Origin: Sphingomonas taxi
Lineage (GTDB): Bacteria > Pseudomonadota > Alphaproteobacteria > Sphingomonadales > Sphingomonadaceae
Assembly: GCA_003243195.1 (NCBI GenBank)
Contig: QFQI01000022.1
Coordinates: 1 to 19,812 of the forward strand
Length of the DNA: 19,812 nt
Reading direction: 5' to 3'
Shown: piece after piece, positions 6,449 through 14,137 of the stretch
Layout: each line of letters starts with the position of its first letter
Numbering within the stretch: the stretch's first letter is position 1
Notes under the pieces: model-generated
The model's input: the letters and a program-made list of their open reading frames with translations, nothing else
The model's database searches: none
What the model was told of the DNA's origin: nothing
Made by a program: the position numbers and the translations under genes

Positions 6449-7128
6449 AGCGATTCTGGACCGATGTGCGCGTCGACGCCGACCGCTTGATCCGGCTGGA
6501 CGACCGCCCGGTGCGCACGCCCGGCCGCACGCCGCTGGCGCTGCCCGGCGACGCGCTCGCCACGGCGGTGGCGGAGGAATGGCGCGGCGTCGCGGAGACG
6601 ATCGACCCGCGCACGATGCCGCTGACCGGACTGGCCAATGCCGCGATCGACCGGATCGCGCCGGCGCGCGCCGACTTCGCCGCCGGCCTCGCCGCCTATG
6701 CCGACAGCGACCTGCTCTGCTACCGCGCCGACGCGCCGCACGAACTGGTCGCACGGCAGGCGGCGGCCTGGGATCCGCTGCTCGACTGGGCGCGGGAGCG
6801 CTACGACGTGCATTTCGAGATCGTCACCGGCATCATCCACCGCGACCAGCCGCCCGCAACGCGCGCGCGACTGCGCGAGGCGGTGGCGAGCCGCGACGCC
6901 TTCCACCTCGCCGGGCTTTCGCCGGTGGTGACGCTGACCGGCACGCTGGTCGGCGCGCTGGCGCTCGCGGAAGCGGCGGTCGATGCCGACACGTTGTGGC
7001 GCGCCGCGAACGTCGACGAGGACTGGCAGGCCGAACATTGGGGCGAGGACGCGCTGGCCGCCGAGGCACGCGCGGCGCGGCGGCGCGACTATGACGCCGG
7101 AGTGCGCTGGCTGACGTTGCTGGCCTGA
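6445..7128 (+). CDS. ATP12-family chaperone for F1-ATPase assembly
   Basis: In mitochondria ATP12 binds the F1 alpha subunit until it assembles with beta; alphaproteobacteria carry a relative. This 227-residue protein has the family marks: KRFWTDVRV at the N-terminus, LDDRPVRTPGRTPLALP, AEEWRGVAETIDPRTMPLTG, YADSDLLCYRA and WDPLLDWARE. It would act in the cytoplasm on ATP synthase subunits. The start is the GTG at 6445: it overlaps the upstream TGA, GGAGGAG sits about 6 bases before it, and the product then begins at the conserved KRFW. It is last in a three-gene coupled unit, convergent with gmk. Confidence 0.92.
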   Translation: MKRFWTDVRVDADRLIRLDDRPVRTPGRTPLALPGDALATAVAEEWRGVAETIDPRTMPLTGLANAAIDRIAPARADFAAGLAAYADSDLLCYRADAPHELVARQAAAWDPLLDWARERYDVHFEIVTGIIHRDQPPATRARLREAVASRDAFHLAGLSPVVTLTGTLVGALALAEAAVDADTLWRAANVDEDWQAEHWGEDALAAEARAARRRDYDAGVRWLTLLA

Positions 7129-7239
7129 CCGCGACCATAGCGGGATTCACGGCGGGAGCGGGCCTGCCCGGCACGTTCAGGCCGCCGCGAGACCGGCGAT
7201 GTCGACGCGTGTCGCGACCCGCCGTCGCTCGTCGCCCGG

Positions 7240-7899
7240 CTATCCCGCCGGCGTGCGCAGCTTGCGGATGAAGCCGATCAGCCCGGTCTGGCGCGAGCGC
7301 TTCAGCCGCTCCGCCGCCAGGATCGTCTTCACCTTGACGAAGCAGCTTTCCACATCGTCGTTGACCAGCACGTAATCATAGCCGTCCCAGTGGCTGATCT
7401 CCGCATCGGCGCGCGACATGCGCCGTTCGATGATCTCGGGCGCGTCGGTGGCGCGGCCCTCCAGCCGACGGCGCAGTTCCTCCATCGACGGCGGCAGGAT
7501 GAAGACGCGTACCACGTCGCCGCCGGCGATCTGGTGAAGCTGCTGCGCGCCCTGCCAGTCGATGTCGAACAGCACGTCCTTGCCGTCGCCCAGCATGGCG
7601 TCGACCGGCGCGCGCGGCGTGCCGTAGCGCTGGTCGAAGACGTGCGCCCATTCCAGGAATTCGTGGTTCGACGCCATCTCGCGGAACCGCTCCAGCGAGA
7701 CGAAATGATAGTCGCGCCCGTCCTCCTCGCCGCGGCGGATCGCGCGGGTGGTGGCGGAAACCGACAGCGACAGCTCCGGCTCGCTGGCCAGCAGCATGCG
7801 CGCGATCGTCGACTTGCCCGCGCCGGACGGCGAGGACAGCACGAACAGCAGACCACGACGCTTCATGTGATGCGGGTCGGCGATGGGAGAGGAAGGCAT
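7240..7899 (-). CDS. gmk: Guanylate kinase
   Basis: The enzyme phosphorylates GMP to GDP with ATP, an essential step of purine nucleotide supply. The 219-residue protein has the P-loop SSPSGAGKST at 22-31, the GMP-binding stretch SVSATTRAIRRGEEDGRDYHF, EFLEWAHVF, the DIDWQGAQQL segment and the lid with RRRLEGRATD. The ATG at 7899 was used; an ATG at 7866 would begin MKRRGLLFVL and give a protein 11 residues shorter. Neither has a clear ribosome site. It begins 31 bases after fghA on the same strand, so it may be read from the frmA promoter as well as its own. Confidence 0.96.
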   Translation of the reverse strand: MPSSPIADPHHMKRRGLLFVLSSPSGAGKSTIARMLLASEPELSLSVSATTRAIRRGEEDGRDYHFVSLERFREMASNHEFLEWAHVFDQRYGTPRAPVDAMLGDGKDVLFDIDWQGAQQLHQIAGGDVVRVFILPPSMEELRRRLEGRATDAPEIIERRMSRADAEISHWDGYDYVLVNDDVESCFVKVKTILAAERLKRSRQTGLIGFIRKLRTPAG

Positions 7900-7930
7900 G
7901 GCGGCTGATGCCCCGGCAGGCGGCGGCGCG

Positions 7931-8761
7931 TCAAGCGCGCAGCCGCTCCGCGTGCCATGCCAGATGATCGGCCATGAAGGTGGAGATGAAGTGGTAGCTG
8001 TGGTCGTAGCCCGGCCGCATCCGCAACGTCAGGTCGATCCCCGCCGCGGCGCAGGCATCGCGCAGCAGTTCGGGGCGCAATTGCTCGGCCAGGAACGAAT
8101 CGGCATCGCCCTGATCGACCAGCAATTCCTTCACGCGCGCGCCATCCTCGATCAGCGCCACCGCATCGTGGCGGCGCTGTGCCGTCGCATCGTCGCCCAG
8201 ATAGCGGTCGAGCGCCCTGCCCCACGGCACCTGTGTCGGCGCGACGATCGGCGCGAAGGCGGAGATGGCGCGGAACCGATCCGGGTGACGCAGGCCGATC
8301 GTCAGTGCGCCATGCCCGCCCATCGAATGGCCCATGATCGACTGGCGCGCCATGTCCGCCGGGAAGCGGGCCGCGACCAGCGCCGGCAGTTCCTGCGTGA
8401 CATAGGACCACATGCGGTAATTCGCCGCCCATGGTTCCTGCGTCGCATCGACGTAGAAGCCCGCACCCTTCGCGAAATCCCACGCGTCCTCGTCGGGAAT
8501 GTCGTCGCCGCGCGGGCTCGTGTCGGGCGCGACGAAGATCAGCCCGTGTTCGGCGCACGCGCGGCGATACTCGCCCTTGTCGGTGACATTGGCGTGGGTG
8601 CAGGTCAGGCCGGACAAATACCATACCACCGGCAGCGTCGCGCCCGGCGCATGATCGGGCACGAACACCGAAAACGTCATGTCGGTGCCGGTCGCGGCGG
8701 AGGCGTGGCGATATACGCCCTGCGTCCCGCCATGCGCGCGGGCGGTGGAGGCGGTGTCCAT
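7931..8761 (-). CDS. fghA: S-formylglutathione hydrolase
   Basis: This esterase splits S-formylglutathione into formate and glutathione, the second step of glutathione-dependent formaldehyde oxidation. The 276-residue alpha/beta-hydrolase shows Ser146 in GHSMGGHGA, probable Asp221 in DQGDADSFL and His254 in DHSYHFI. The LSGLTCTHANVTDKGEYRRA and APDTSPRGDD segments are also typical. AGAGGA lies about 7 bases before the ATG. It is third in the order frmA, VOC protein, fghA, with 51 bases separating it from the VOC gene, so substrate and producing enzyme come from one transcript. Confidence 0.96.
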   Translation of the reverse strand: MDTASTARAHGGTQGVYRHASAATGTDMTFSVFVPDHAPGATLPVVWYLSGLTCTHANVTDKGEYRRACAEHGLIFVAPDTSPRGDDIPDEDAWDFAKGAGFYVDATQEPWAANYRMWSYVTQELPALVAARFPADMARQSIMGHSMGGHGALTIGLRHPDRFRAISAFAPIVAPTQVPWGRALDRYLGDDATAQRRHDAVALIEDGARVKELLVDQGDADSFLAEQLRPELLRDACAAAGIDLTLRMRPGYDHSYHFISTFMADHLAWHAERLRA

Positions 8762-8812
8762 GAAGCGTTCCTCTATCCTTGTCTCGGCCCGCGCGTCACC
8801 CTGTGATCGTTG

Positions 8813-9199
8813 TCAGGCGGCGGGCACCCGACTGGCCGCGCACAGCTTGTTGCCGTCCGGATCGCGCAGATAGGCCAGGTAAAGCGCGCCGAACGGACTC
8901 TGCCGCACGCCCGGCGCATCCTCGATCGCGACGCCGCCGTTCGCGACGCCGGCGGCGTGCCATGCCTGCGCCTGTTCGGGGCCGCTCACCGCGAAGCCGA
9001 TCGTGCCGCCATTGGCATGGCACGCCGGCTGCCCGTCGATGGGCGCGCTGACCAGGAACAGCGCCCCGCCGTGCGCATAGAGCAGCCGCCCCTTGTCGTC
9101 CTGCATCCCCGCCTTGCCGCCCAGCGCCGCGAACAACGCGTCGTAGAACGTCTTCGAGCGCGCGATGTCGTTCGACCCGACCATGATGTGCGAGAACAT
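8813..9199 (-). CDS. VOC-family (glyoxalase-fold) protein
   Basis: A 128-residue protein of the vicinal oxygen chelate fold. It begins MFSHIMVGSNDIARSKTFYD and ends with YLRDPDGNKLCAA, the usual shape of small one-domain members. Of the usual metal ligands His4 is present, but the position often held by His in the sequence before GFAV is Thr here (GGTIGFAV), so activity as a true glyoxalase I is uncertain. GAGGGAGGA lies a few bases before the ATG. It starts only 13 bases after the frmA stop and sits between frmA and fghA, which suggests a role with glutathione adducts or reactive carbonyls. That role is inference from context. Confidence 0.88.
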   Translation of the reverse strand: MFSHIMVGSNDIARSKTFYDALFAALGGKAGMQDDKGRLLYAHGGALFLVSAPIDGQPACHANGGTIGFAVSGPEQAQAWHAAGVANGGVAIEDAPGVRQSPFGALYLAYLRDPDGNKLCAASRVPAA

Positions 9200-9212
9200 G
9201 GGTCTTCCTCCC

Positions 9213-10319
9213 TCAGAACACCACGACGCTGCGGATGCTTTCGCCGGCGTGCATCAGGTCGAACCCCTTGTTGATCTCCTCCAGCGACAGCCGGTGCGTA
9301 ATCATCGGGTCGATCTCGATCATGCCGTTCATGTACCAGTCGACGATCTTCGGCACGTCCGTGCGGCCGCGCGCGCCGCCGAACGCCGTGCCTTTCCACA
9401 CGCGCCCCGTGACGAGCTGGAAGGGGCGCGTGGCGATCTCCTTGCCCGACTCGGCCACGCCGATCACGATCGATTCGCCCCAGCCGCGATGCGCCGCCTC
9501 CAGCGCCTGGCGCATGACGACGGTATTGCCGGTGCAGTCGAACGTATAATCGCCGCCGCCGTCGGTCATCGCGATCAGGTGCGGCACCACGTCCGCCACG
9601 TCCTTCGGATTGACGAAGTCGGTCATGCCGAAGCGGCGGCCCCATTCCTCGCGATCCGGATTGATGTCGACGCCGACGATCCGGCCCGCGCCGGCCAGCT
9701 TCGCGCCCTGGATCACGTTCAGCCCGATGCCGCCCAGACCGAAGACGATCACGGTCGCGCCCGGCTCCACCCGGGCCGTGTTCACCACCGCGCCGACCCC
9801 GGTGGTGACGCCGCAGCCGATATAGCAACTGGTGTCGAACGGGGCGTCCGTGCGGATCTTCGCCACCGCGATCTCCGGCAGCACGGTGAAGTTGGAGAAG
9901 GTCGAGCAGCCCATGTAATGGTAGATCGGCTGACCCTTGTAGCTGAACCGCGTCGTGCCGTCCGGCATCAGCCCCTTGCCCTGCGTCGCTCGGATCGCGG
10001 TGCACAGGTTGGTCTTGCCCGACAGGCACGACTTACACTGGCGGCATTCCGGCGTGTAGAGTGGGATAACGTGATCGCCCGGCGCGACGCTGGTCACGCC
10101 CGCGCCCACCTCGCGCACCACGCCGCACCCCTCATGGCCCAGCACGCTGGGAAACAGCCCCTCGCTGTCCAGCCCGTCGAGCGTATAGGCATCCGTGTGA
10201 CAGATGCCGGTCGCCATGATCTCGACCAGCACCTCGCCGGGCTTCGGCCCTTCCAGATCGAGTTCGACGATCTCCAGTGGCTTCTTCGCCTCGAACGCTA
10301 CGGCGGCGCGGGTCTTCAT
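9213..10319 (-). CDS. frmA: S-(hydroxymethyl)glutathione dehydrogenase (class III alcohol dehydrogenase)
   Basis: The enzyme oxidises S-hydroxymethylglutathione, formed from formaldehyde and glutathione, to S-formylglutathione with NAD+; it can also reduce S-nitrosoglutathione. The 368-residue protein has catalytic zinc ligands Cys40 (ATGICHTD), His62 (LGHEGCG) and Cys169 (YIGCGVTTG), and structural zinc ligands Cys92, 95, 98 and 106. The NAD-binding loop is GLGGIG near 194-199, followed by VGVDINPD. It is the first gene of the block frmA, VOC, fghA. No FrmR-like repressor is seen nearby. The name adhC is also used for this gene. Confidence 0.97.
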   Translation of the reverse strand: MKTRAAVAFEAKKPLEIVELDLEGPKPGEVLVEIMATGICHTDAYTLDGLDSEGLFPSVLGHEGCGVVREVGAGVTSVAPGDHVIPLYTPECRQCKSCLSGKTNLCTAIRATQGKGLMPDGTTRFSYKGQPIYHYMGCSTFSNFTVLPEIAVAKIRTDAPFDTSCYIGCGVTTGVGAVVNTARVEPGATVIVFGLGGIGLNVIQGAKLAGAGRIVGVDINPDREEWGRRFGMTDFVNPKDVADVVPHLIAMTDGGGDYTFDCTGNTVVMRQALEAAHRGWGESIVIGVAESGKEIATRPFQLVTGRVWKGTAFGGARGRTDVPKIVDWYMNGMIEIDPMITHRLSLEEINKGFDLMHAGESIRSVVVF

Positions 10320-10450
10320 GGGGGATGGGCCTTCCTATCCGATGGTCGCCCGTCCTTATGCGCGGGAGCGACGCGCTTCAAGGAAGCACGCGCGGTGCCG
10401 CCGGACGCGCGCGCCGCTCACGACCGCGCGATGCCCGCTCTCCGCCTCTG

Positions 10451-10675
10451 TCAGACCGCCGGCGGCACGCGCGACGGATGGCCGGTCTTCGCCGCCTTGC
10501 GGCGGTCATAGGCCTTCTTCGCGACATAGGCGCCGCCCAGCGCCATGCCCAGCGGCCCCATCCGCGTCACCGCGCGCGTCATGATCATGCCCGCCAGCGC
10601 GCCGCCCATGCCGCCCTTGCCATCACGGCGGTCGAGCTCGCGCCCGACCAGCGCGCCCAGAATCGTACGGATCAT
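10451..10675 (-). CDS. Small glycine-rich protein, function unknown
   Basis: A 74-residue protein: MIRTILGALVGRELDRRDG, then a Gly/Met/Ala-rich middle (GGMGGALAGMIM, RMGPLGMALGGAYVA), then a basic tail. The small-residue spacing resembles glycine zippers of membrane-associated helices. Its ATG overlaps the stop of the upstream 70-residue gene (ATGA on the minus strand), so the two are probably translated together. No family is recognised, but the overlap and the tidy amphipathic layout favour a real gene. Confidence 0.65.
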   Translation of the reverse strand: MIRTILGALVGRELDRRDGKGGMGGALAGMIMTRAVTRMGPLGMALGGAYVAKKAYDRRKAAKTGHPSRVPPAV

Positions 10676-10884
10676 GCCTTCACCCTTTCAGAAATGGTAT
10701 CGCCCAGGACCTCTAGCCCCTTCAGCACGCCCCAGCCCACCGCGTAGGTGGCGACGACGGGCAGGACGATCTTCAGCACATTGGCGGTGATCGCACCGTA
10801 TAGCGCGCCGTCGACGGCGCTGTCGTCGCCGGACATGGAATCGATCGCGCCACCGATCAACGCACCGATCGTGGTTACAGCCAT
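10672..10884 (-). CDS. Small membrane protein, function unknown
   Basis: A 70-residue protein. Residues 4-14 (TTIGALIGGAI) and 33-58 (TANVLKIVLPVVATYAVGWGVLKGL) are hydrophobic; an acidic stretch SMSGDDSAVDG lies between, and the C-terminus is charged (DTISERVKA). AAGGA lies about 9 bases before the ATG, inside the palindrome GGATCATCC. It overlaps the next gene by 4 bases. The pair stands between fumC and frmA, both on the same strand, with 90 bases separating it from fumC. I do not recognise the family. Confidence 0.65.
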   Translation of the reverse strand: MAVTTIGALIGGAIDSMSGDDSAVDGALYGAITANVLKIVLPVVATYAVGWGVLKGLEVLGDTISERVKA

Positions 10885-10974
10885 GAAGGATGATCCTTTT
10901 CGTTACGCTACGACAATGCTGCTGCGCACGCTCGGTTCCAGCGTCGACCGCCACCGATGCCGCCGCCGGCGCAC

Positions 10975-12366
10975 CTAGCGTCCCAGCATCGTCTCCGGCC
11001 GCACCACCCGGTCGAACGTCTCGGCATCGACGAAGCCAAGCGCCAGCCCGGCCTCCTTCAGCGTCAGCCCGGCCTCATGCGCGTGCTTGGCGATCTTCGC
11101 GGCATGGTCGTAGCCGATTTCCGGGGCGAGCGCGGTGACCAGCATCAGCGAGCGATCCAGCAGCTCGGCGATCCGCCCCTCGTTCGCGGCCAGCCCCTCC
11201 ACGCAGCGTTCGGCGAAGCTGTCGCAGCCGGTCGCCAGCAGGTCGATCGAGCGCAGCACGCCCGCGCCGATCACCGGCTTGAAGACGTTCAGTTCCAGAT
11301 GCCCCTGCGCGCCGCCGACCGTGATCGCGACATGGTTGCCGATCACCTGCGCGGCGACCATCGTCAGCATCTCGCACTGCGTGGGATTGACCTTGCCCGG
11401 CATGATCGAGCTGCCCGGCTCGTTGGCGGGCAGGTCCAGTTCGCCCAGACCGCAGCGGGGACCGGAGCCGAGCAGGCGGATATCGTTGGCGATCTTCGTG
11501 CATGCCACCGCCAGCGTGTTGAGCGTGCCCGACAGGTGGACCAGCGGATCGTTGCTCGCCAGCGCCTCGAAGAAATTCTCCGCCGGGCTGAACGCGATGC
11601 CGGTGATGCCGCCCAGTTCGGCGCACACGTCGCGCGCGAAGCCGGCGGGAGCGTTGAGGCCGGTGCCGACCGCCGTCCCGCCCTGCGCCAGCCGGTCGGT
11701 GCCATGCTCCACCGCCGGCTCGATCCGGCGCAGGCAGCGATACAACTGGTGCGCATAGCCGGAGAATTCATCGCCCAGCGTCAGCGGCGTCGCATCCTGC
11801 AGGTGGGTACGGCCGATCTTGACCAGATCGCGCCACGCCTGCGCCTTGGCATCCAGCGCGTCGTGCAGCCGCTCCACGGCCGGGATCAGCCGGCGGCGCA
11901 CCGCGATCGAGCAGGCGATGTGCAGCGCGGTCGGGAAACTGTCGTTGCTGGACTGGCCGCGGTTCACGTCGTCGTTGGGATGGACCGGCGACTTGCCGCC
12001 CCGCGCGCCGGTCAGGATCTCGTTGGCGCGTCCGGCGATCACCTCGTTGACGTTCATGTTGCTCTGCGTACCGCTGCCGGTCTGCCAGATCACCAGCGGG
12101 AACTGATCGTCGAGCTTGCCCGCGGCGACCTCCTGCGCCGCCTGTTCGATCGCCTCCGCCTTCTCGGGGGGCAGCCCGTGGCGGCGGTTCACGCGCGCCG
12201 CGGCCTGCTTCACCAGCGCCAGCGCATGGACGATCTCGATCGGCATCCGCTCGCGCGCGCCGAACGGGAAGTTTTCGAGCGAGCGTTCGGTCTGCGCGCC
12301 CCAATAAGCGGTGGCGGGAACCTCGATCGGGCCGATCGAGTCGGTTTCGGTGCGGGTCTGGGTCAT
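10975..12366 (-). CDS. fumC: Fumarate hydratase class II
   Basis: The enzyme interconverts fumarate and malate in the citric acid cycle and, unlike class I fumarases, needs no iron-sulfur cluster. The 463-residue length is normal. The superfamily signature GSSIMPGKVNPTQCE begins at residue 318 and includes the catalytic serine; His188 lies in GRTHLQDA. Other marks are WQTGSGTQSNMNVNEV, HPNDDVNRGQSSND and the N-terminal PATAYWGAQTERS. The ATG at 12366 overlaps the stop of the GNAT gene (ATGA), so fumC translation may be coupled to it. No clear ribosome site precedes the start. Confidence 0.97.
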   Translation of the reverse strand: MTQTRTETDSIGPIEVPATAYWGAQTERSLENFPFGARERMPIEIVHALALVKQAAARVNRRHGLPPEKAEAIEQAAQEVAAGKLDDQFPLVIWQTGSGTQSNMNVNEVIAGRANEILTGARGGKSPVHPNDDVNRGQSSNDSFPTALHIACSIAVRRRLIPAVERLHDALDAKAQAWRDLVKIGRTHLQDATPLTLGDEFSGYAHQLYRCLRRIEPAVEHGTDRLAQGGTAVGTGLNAPAGFARDVCAELGGITGIAFSPAENFFEALASNDPLVHLSGTLNTLAVACTKIANDIRLLGSGPRCGLGELDLPANEPGSSIMPGKVNPTQCEMLTMVAAQVIGNHVAITVGGAQGHLELNVFKPVIGAGVLRSIDLLATGCDSFAERCVEGLAANEGRIAELLDRSLMLVTALAPEIGYDHAAKIAKHAHEAGLTLKEAGLALGFVDAETFDRVVRPETMLGR

Positions 12367-12866
12367 GCCGTGCCAACTCGCGGGGCGTGGCGTTGTTGCG
12401 ACGCCGACGGATCGACGGCCCCGGCCGCGCCGCCCCGCTCACCGATCCGCTTCGACAGGAAGAAGCGCGCCTCGCCCGGCGGGTAATCGTCGATCTGCCC
12501 GAACACGCGATATCCCAGCTTTTCGTAGAAGCCGCGCGCCTGGAAGCTGAACGTGTCCAGCCACACGCCGATACAGTCCAGCCGCGCCGCCTCGGCCTCC
12601 GCCGCCGCCATCAGCGCGCGGCCATGTCCCCGCCCGCGCGATTCCGGCGGCAGCGCGAGATACTGGACGAACAGCCAGCGATAGCCGACCGTGCCCCACA
12701 GGCCGCCGACGATCGCGCCCTCGCCGTCGCGGATCACGACGGCGACCTGATGCCGCTCGGTGACGCCCGCCGCCGCGTCGTTGTGGGCGACCAGCGGCGC
12801 GAGGATCGCCTCGCGCTCCGCATCGCCCGGGCCGGGGACGATCTCGATCATGGATGGCTCGGTCAT
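12363..12866 (-). CDS. GNAT-family N-acetyltransferase
   Basis: A 167-residue acetyltransferase-fold protein; the substrate is unknown. The acetyl-CoA loop reads RGRGHGRAL (77-85), preceded by VQYLALPPES and followed by LDTFSFQARGFYEKLGYRVFG, the usual motif B. The catalytic domain appears complete at FFLSKRI (135-141); the remaining 26 residues are Gly/Ala/Gln-rich and run up to the fumC start, which the stop codon overlaps. The ATG at 12866 was chosen; a GTG at 12890 and an ATG at 12851 are alternatives, none with a strong ribosome site. Confidence 0.85.
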   Translation of the reverse strand: MTEPSMIEIVPGPGDAEREAILAPLVAHNDAAAGVTERHQVAVVIRDGEGAIVGGLWGTVGYRWLFVQYLALPPESRGRGHGRALMAAAEAEAARLDCIGVWLDTFSFQARGFYEKLGYRVFGQIDDYPPGEARFFLSKRIGERGGAAGAVDPSASQQRHAPRVGTA

Positions 12867-12961
12867 GGATGGGGGCCGCCTTCGGGACACGTCATGGCGT
12901 GGCCCCCGTGCCGTCGGACGCGGGCCAGCCGCCGCGACCGTGCCCGCGCATCGCCCCGCAA

Positions 12962-12986
12962 ACGCGGCACAGACGCTGTGCCGCGT
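12962..12986 (-). terminator. Intrinsic terminator after sspB
   Basis: ACGCGGCACAG (12962-12972) and CTGTGCCGCGT (12976-12986) form a perfect 11-base-pair stem with a 3-base loop. It starts 6 bases after the sspB stop codon and is followed on the minus strand by a short T run (the last bases read GCGTTTGCGG). It is the best intrinsic terminator of the window after the one at 19710 and separates sspB from the GNAT-fumC unit. Confidence 0.75.
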
Positions 12987-12992
12987 GCGCGA

Positions 12993-13478
12993 TCATTTCT
13001 TCCGCTTGAAGTCCACCGCCACGACATTCGAGCCGTCGGCGACCGGCGGCGCGGCCGGTTCGTCGTTCTCGGCCGGGTCGTGCCCGCCCGGGCCGTCGCC
13101 TGGTCCTTCCTGCGCCTGGAAACGCAGCTCGAAATTCACCGTGGGATCGTGGAAGCCGGTGATCGCCGAATAGGGGATGACCAGCTTCGAGGGCACCTGG
13201 TTGAAGCTCAGCCCGACCGAGAACCGCTCGTGATCGACGGTCAGATCCCAGAAGCGGTTCTGCAGGACGATCGTCATCTCGTCCGGGAAACGCTCGGCCA
13301 GCCGCTGCGGGATGTCGACCCCCGGCGCGCCGGTCTTGAAGGTGATGTAGAAGTGGTGCTCGCCCGGCAACCCGCCCGACTCGGCCACGGTTCCCAGCAC
13401 GCGCCCCACGACGGCGCGCAGGGCTTCCTGCACGATCTCGTCATAGGGGATCAGGCTGTCGGGCAGCATATCGCTCAT
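12993..13478 (-). CDS. sspB: SspB-family adaptor of the ClpXP protease
   Basis: SspB binds ssrA-tagged or other substrates and tethers them to ClpX for degradation. The 161-residue protein has the substrate-binding domain at about residues 8-120 (SLIPYDEIVQEALRAVV, EHHFYITFKT, MTIVLQNRFWDLTV, FSVGLSFNQVPSKLVIPYSAI). An acidic, Gly/Pro-rich linker follows at about 121-150, and the last 11 residues, NVVAVDFKRKK, match the short ClpX-binding tail of alphaproteobacterial SspB. It is divergent from hisB, with 71 bases between the starts, so promoters for both must lie there. Its own terminator follows closely. Confidence 0.93.
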   Translation of the reverse strand: MSDMLPDSLIPYDEIVQEALRAVVGRVLGTVAESGGLPGEHHFYITFKTGAPGVDIPQRLAERFPDEMTIVLQNRFWDLTVDHERFSVGLSFNQVPSKLVIPYSAITGFHDPTVNFELRFQAQEGPGDGPGGHDPAENDEPAAPPVADGSNVVAVDFKRKK

Positions 13479-13549
13479 GCGGCCATGGGTAGCGCGGTGG
13501 CGGGCGGGGTCAAGGTTGCTTGGCGCGTCCGTCGCGTTATGGACGACGG

Positions 13550-14137
13550 ATGCGCACCGCCACCATCCGCCGCGACACCAGCGAGACGAAGGTCACCGTC
13601 ACCGTCAACCTGGACGGCGACGGGATCTATGACGTGAAGACCGGCGTCGGCTTCTTCGATCACATGCTCGAACAGCTTTCCCGCCACTCGCTGATCGACC
13701 TGACGGTGCGCTGCGACGGGGATCTGCACATCGACGCGCATCACAGCGTGGAGGACACCGCGCTGGCGCTGGGCGCGGCGGTGGCACAGGCGTTGGGCGA
13801 CAAGCGCGGCATCCGCCGCTACGGCGACGCGCTCAGCCCGATGGACGAGACGCTGACGCGCGTCGCGCTCGACATCTCCGGGCGACCGTGGCTGGTGTGG
13901 CGCGCGCGCTTCACGCAATCGCGGCTGGGCGACATGGATACCGAGATGTTCCAGCATTTCTTCCACTCGTTCGCGCAGACCGCCGGCATCACGCTGCACG
14001 TCGAGACGCTGTACGGCGACAACAACCACCATATCGCCGAGAGCATGTTCAAGGGGCTGGCGCGCGCGCTGCGCACCGCGACCGAGATCGACGCGCGCAA
14101 GGCCGATGCGATCCCATCGACCAAGGGGACGCTGTGA
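13550..14137 (+). CDS. hisB: Imidazoleglycerol-phosphate dehydratase
   Basis: The enzyme dehydrates imidazole-glycerol phosphate to imidazole-acetol phosphate in histidine biosynthesis. At 195 residues it is the monofunctional form, without the histidinol-phosphatase domain of E. coli HisB. Manganese-binding marks are DAHHSVEDTA (63-71) and NNHHIAESMFKG (159-169); FFDHMLEQLSRHS and FFHSFAQTAGITLHV are also typical. The ATG at 13550 gives the normal length; an in-frame TTG at 13520 is less likely. The stop overlaps the next gene's GTG (GTGA). It opens the his cluster and is divergent from sspB. No His-rich leader peptide is seen upstream. Confidence 0.96.
   Translation: MRTATIRRDTSETKVTVTVNLDGDGIYDVKTGVGFFDHMLEQLSRHSLIDLTVRCDGDLHIDAHHSVEDTALALGAAVAQALGDKRGIRRYGDALSPMDETLTRVALDISGRPWLVWRARFTQSRLGDMDTEMFQHFFHSFAQTAGITLHVETLYGDNNHHIAESMFKGLARALRTATEIDARKADAIPSTKGTL

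Noticed and set aside
9165..10511. Long open plus-strand frame (448 codons) opposite frmA
   Set aside because: Shadow of frmA: composition is His/Arg/Asp-rich without any domain, while frmA has all its zinc ligands.
10957..12486. Long open plus-strand frame (509 codons) opposite fumC
   Set aside because: Antisense shadow of the fully recognisable fumC; no domain seen.
13516..13541. Promoter boxes TTGCTT and GTTATG upstream of hisB
   Set aside because: The spacing is about 14 bases, too short for a normal promoter, and the matches are weak.
13479..13549. His attenuator leader peptide upstream of hisB
   Set aside because: The 71-base divergent region has no frame rich in His codons and no terminator-like stem.
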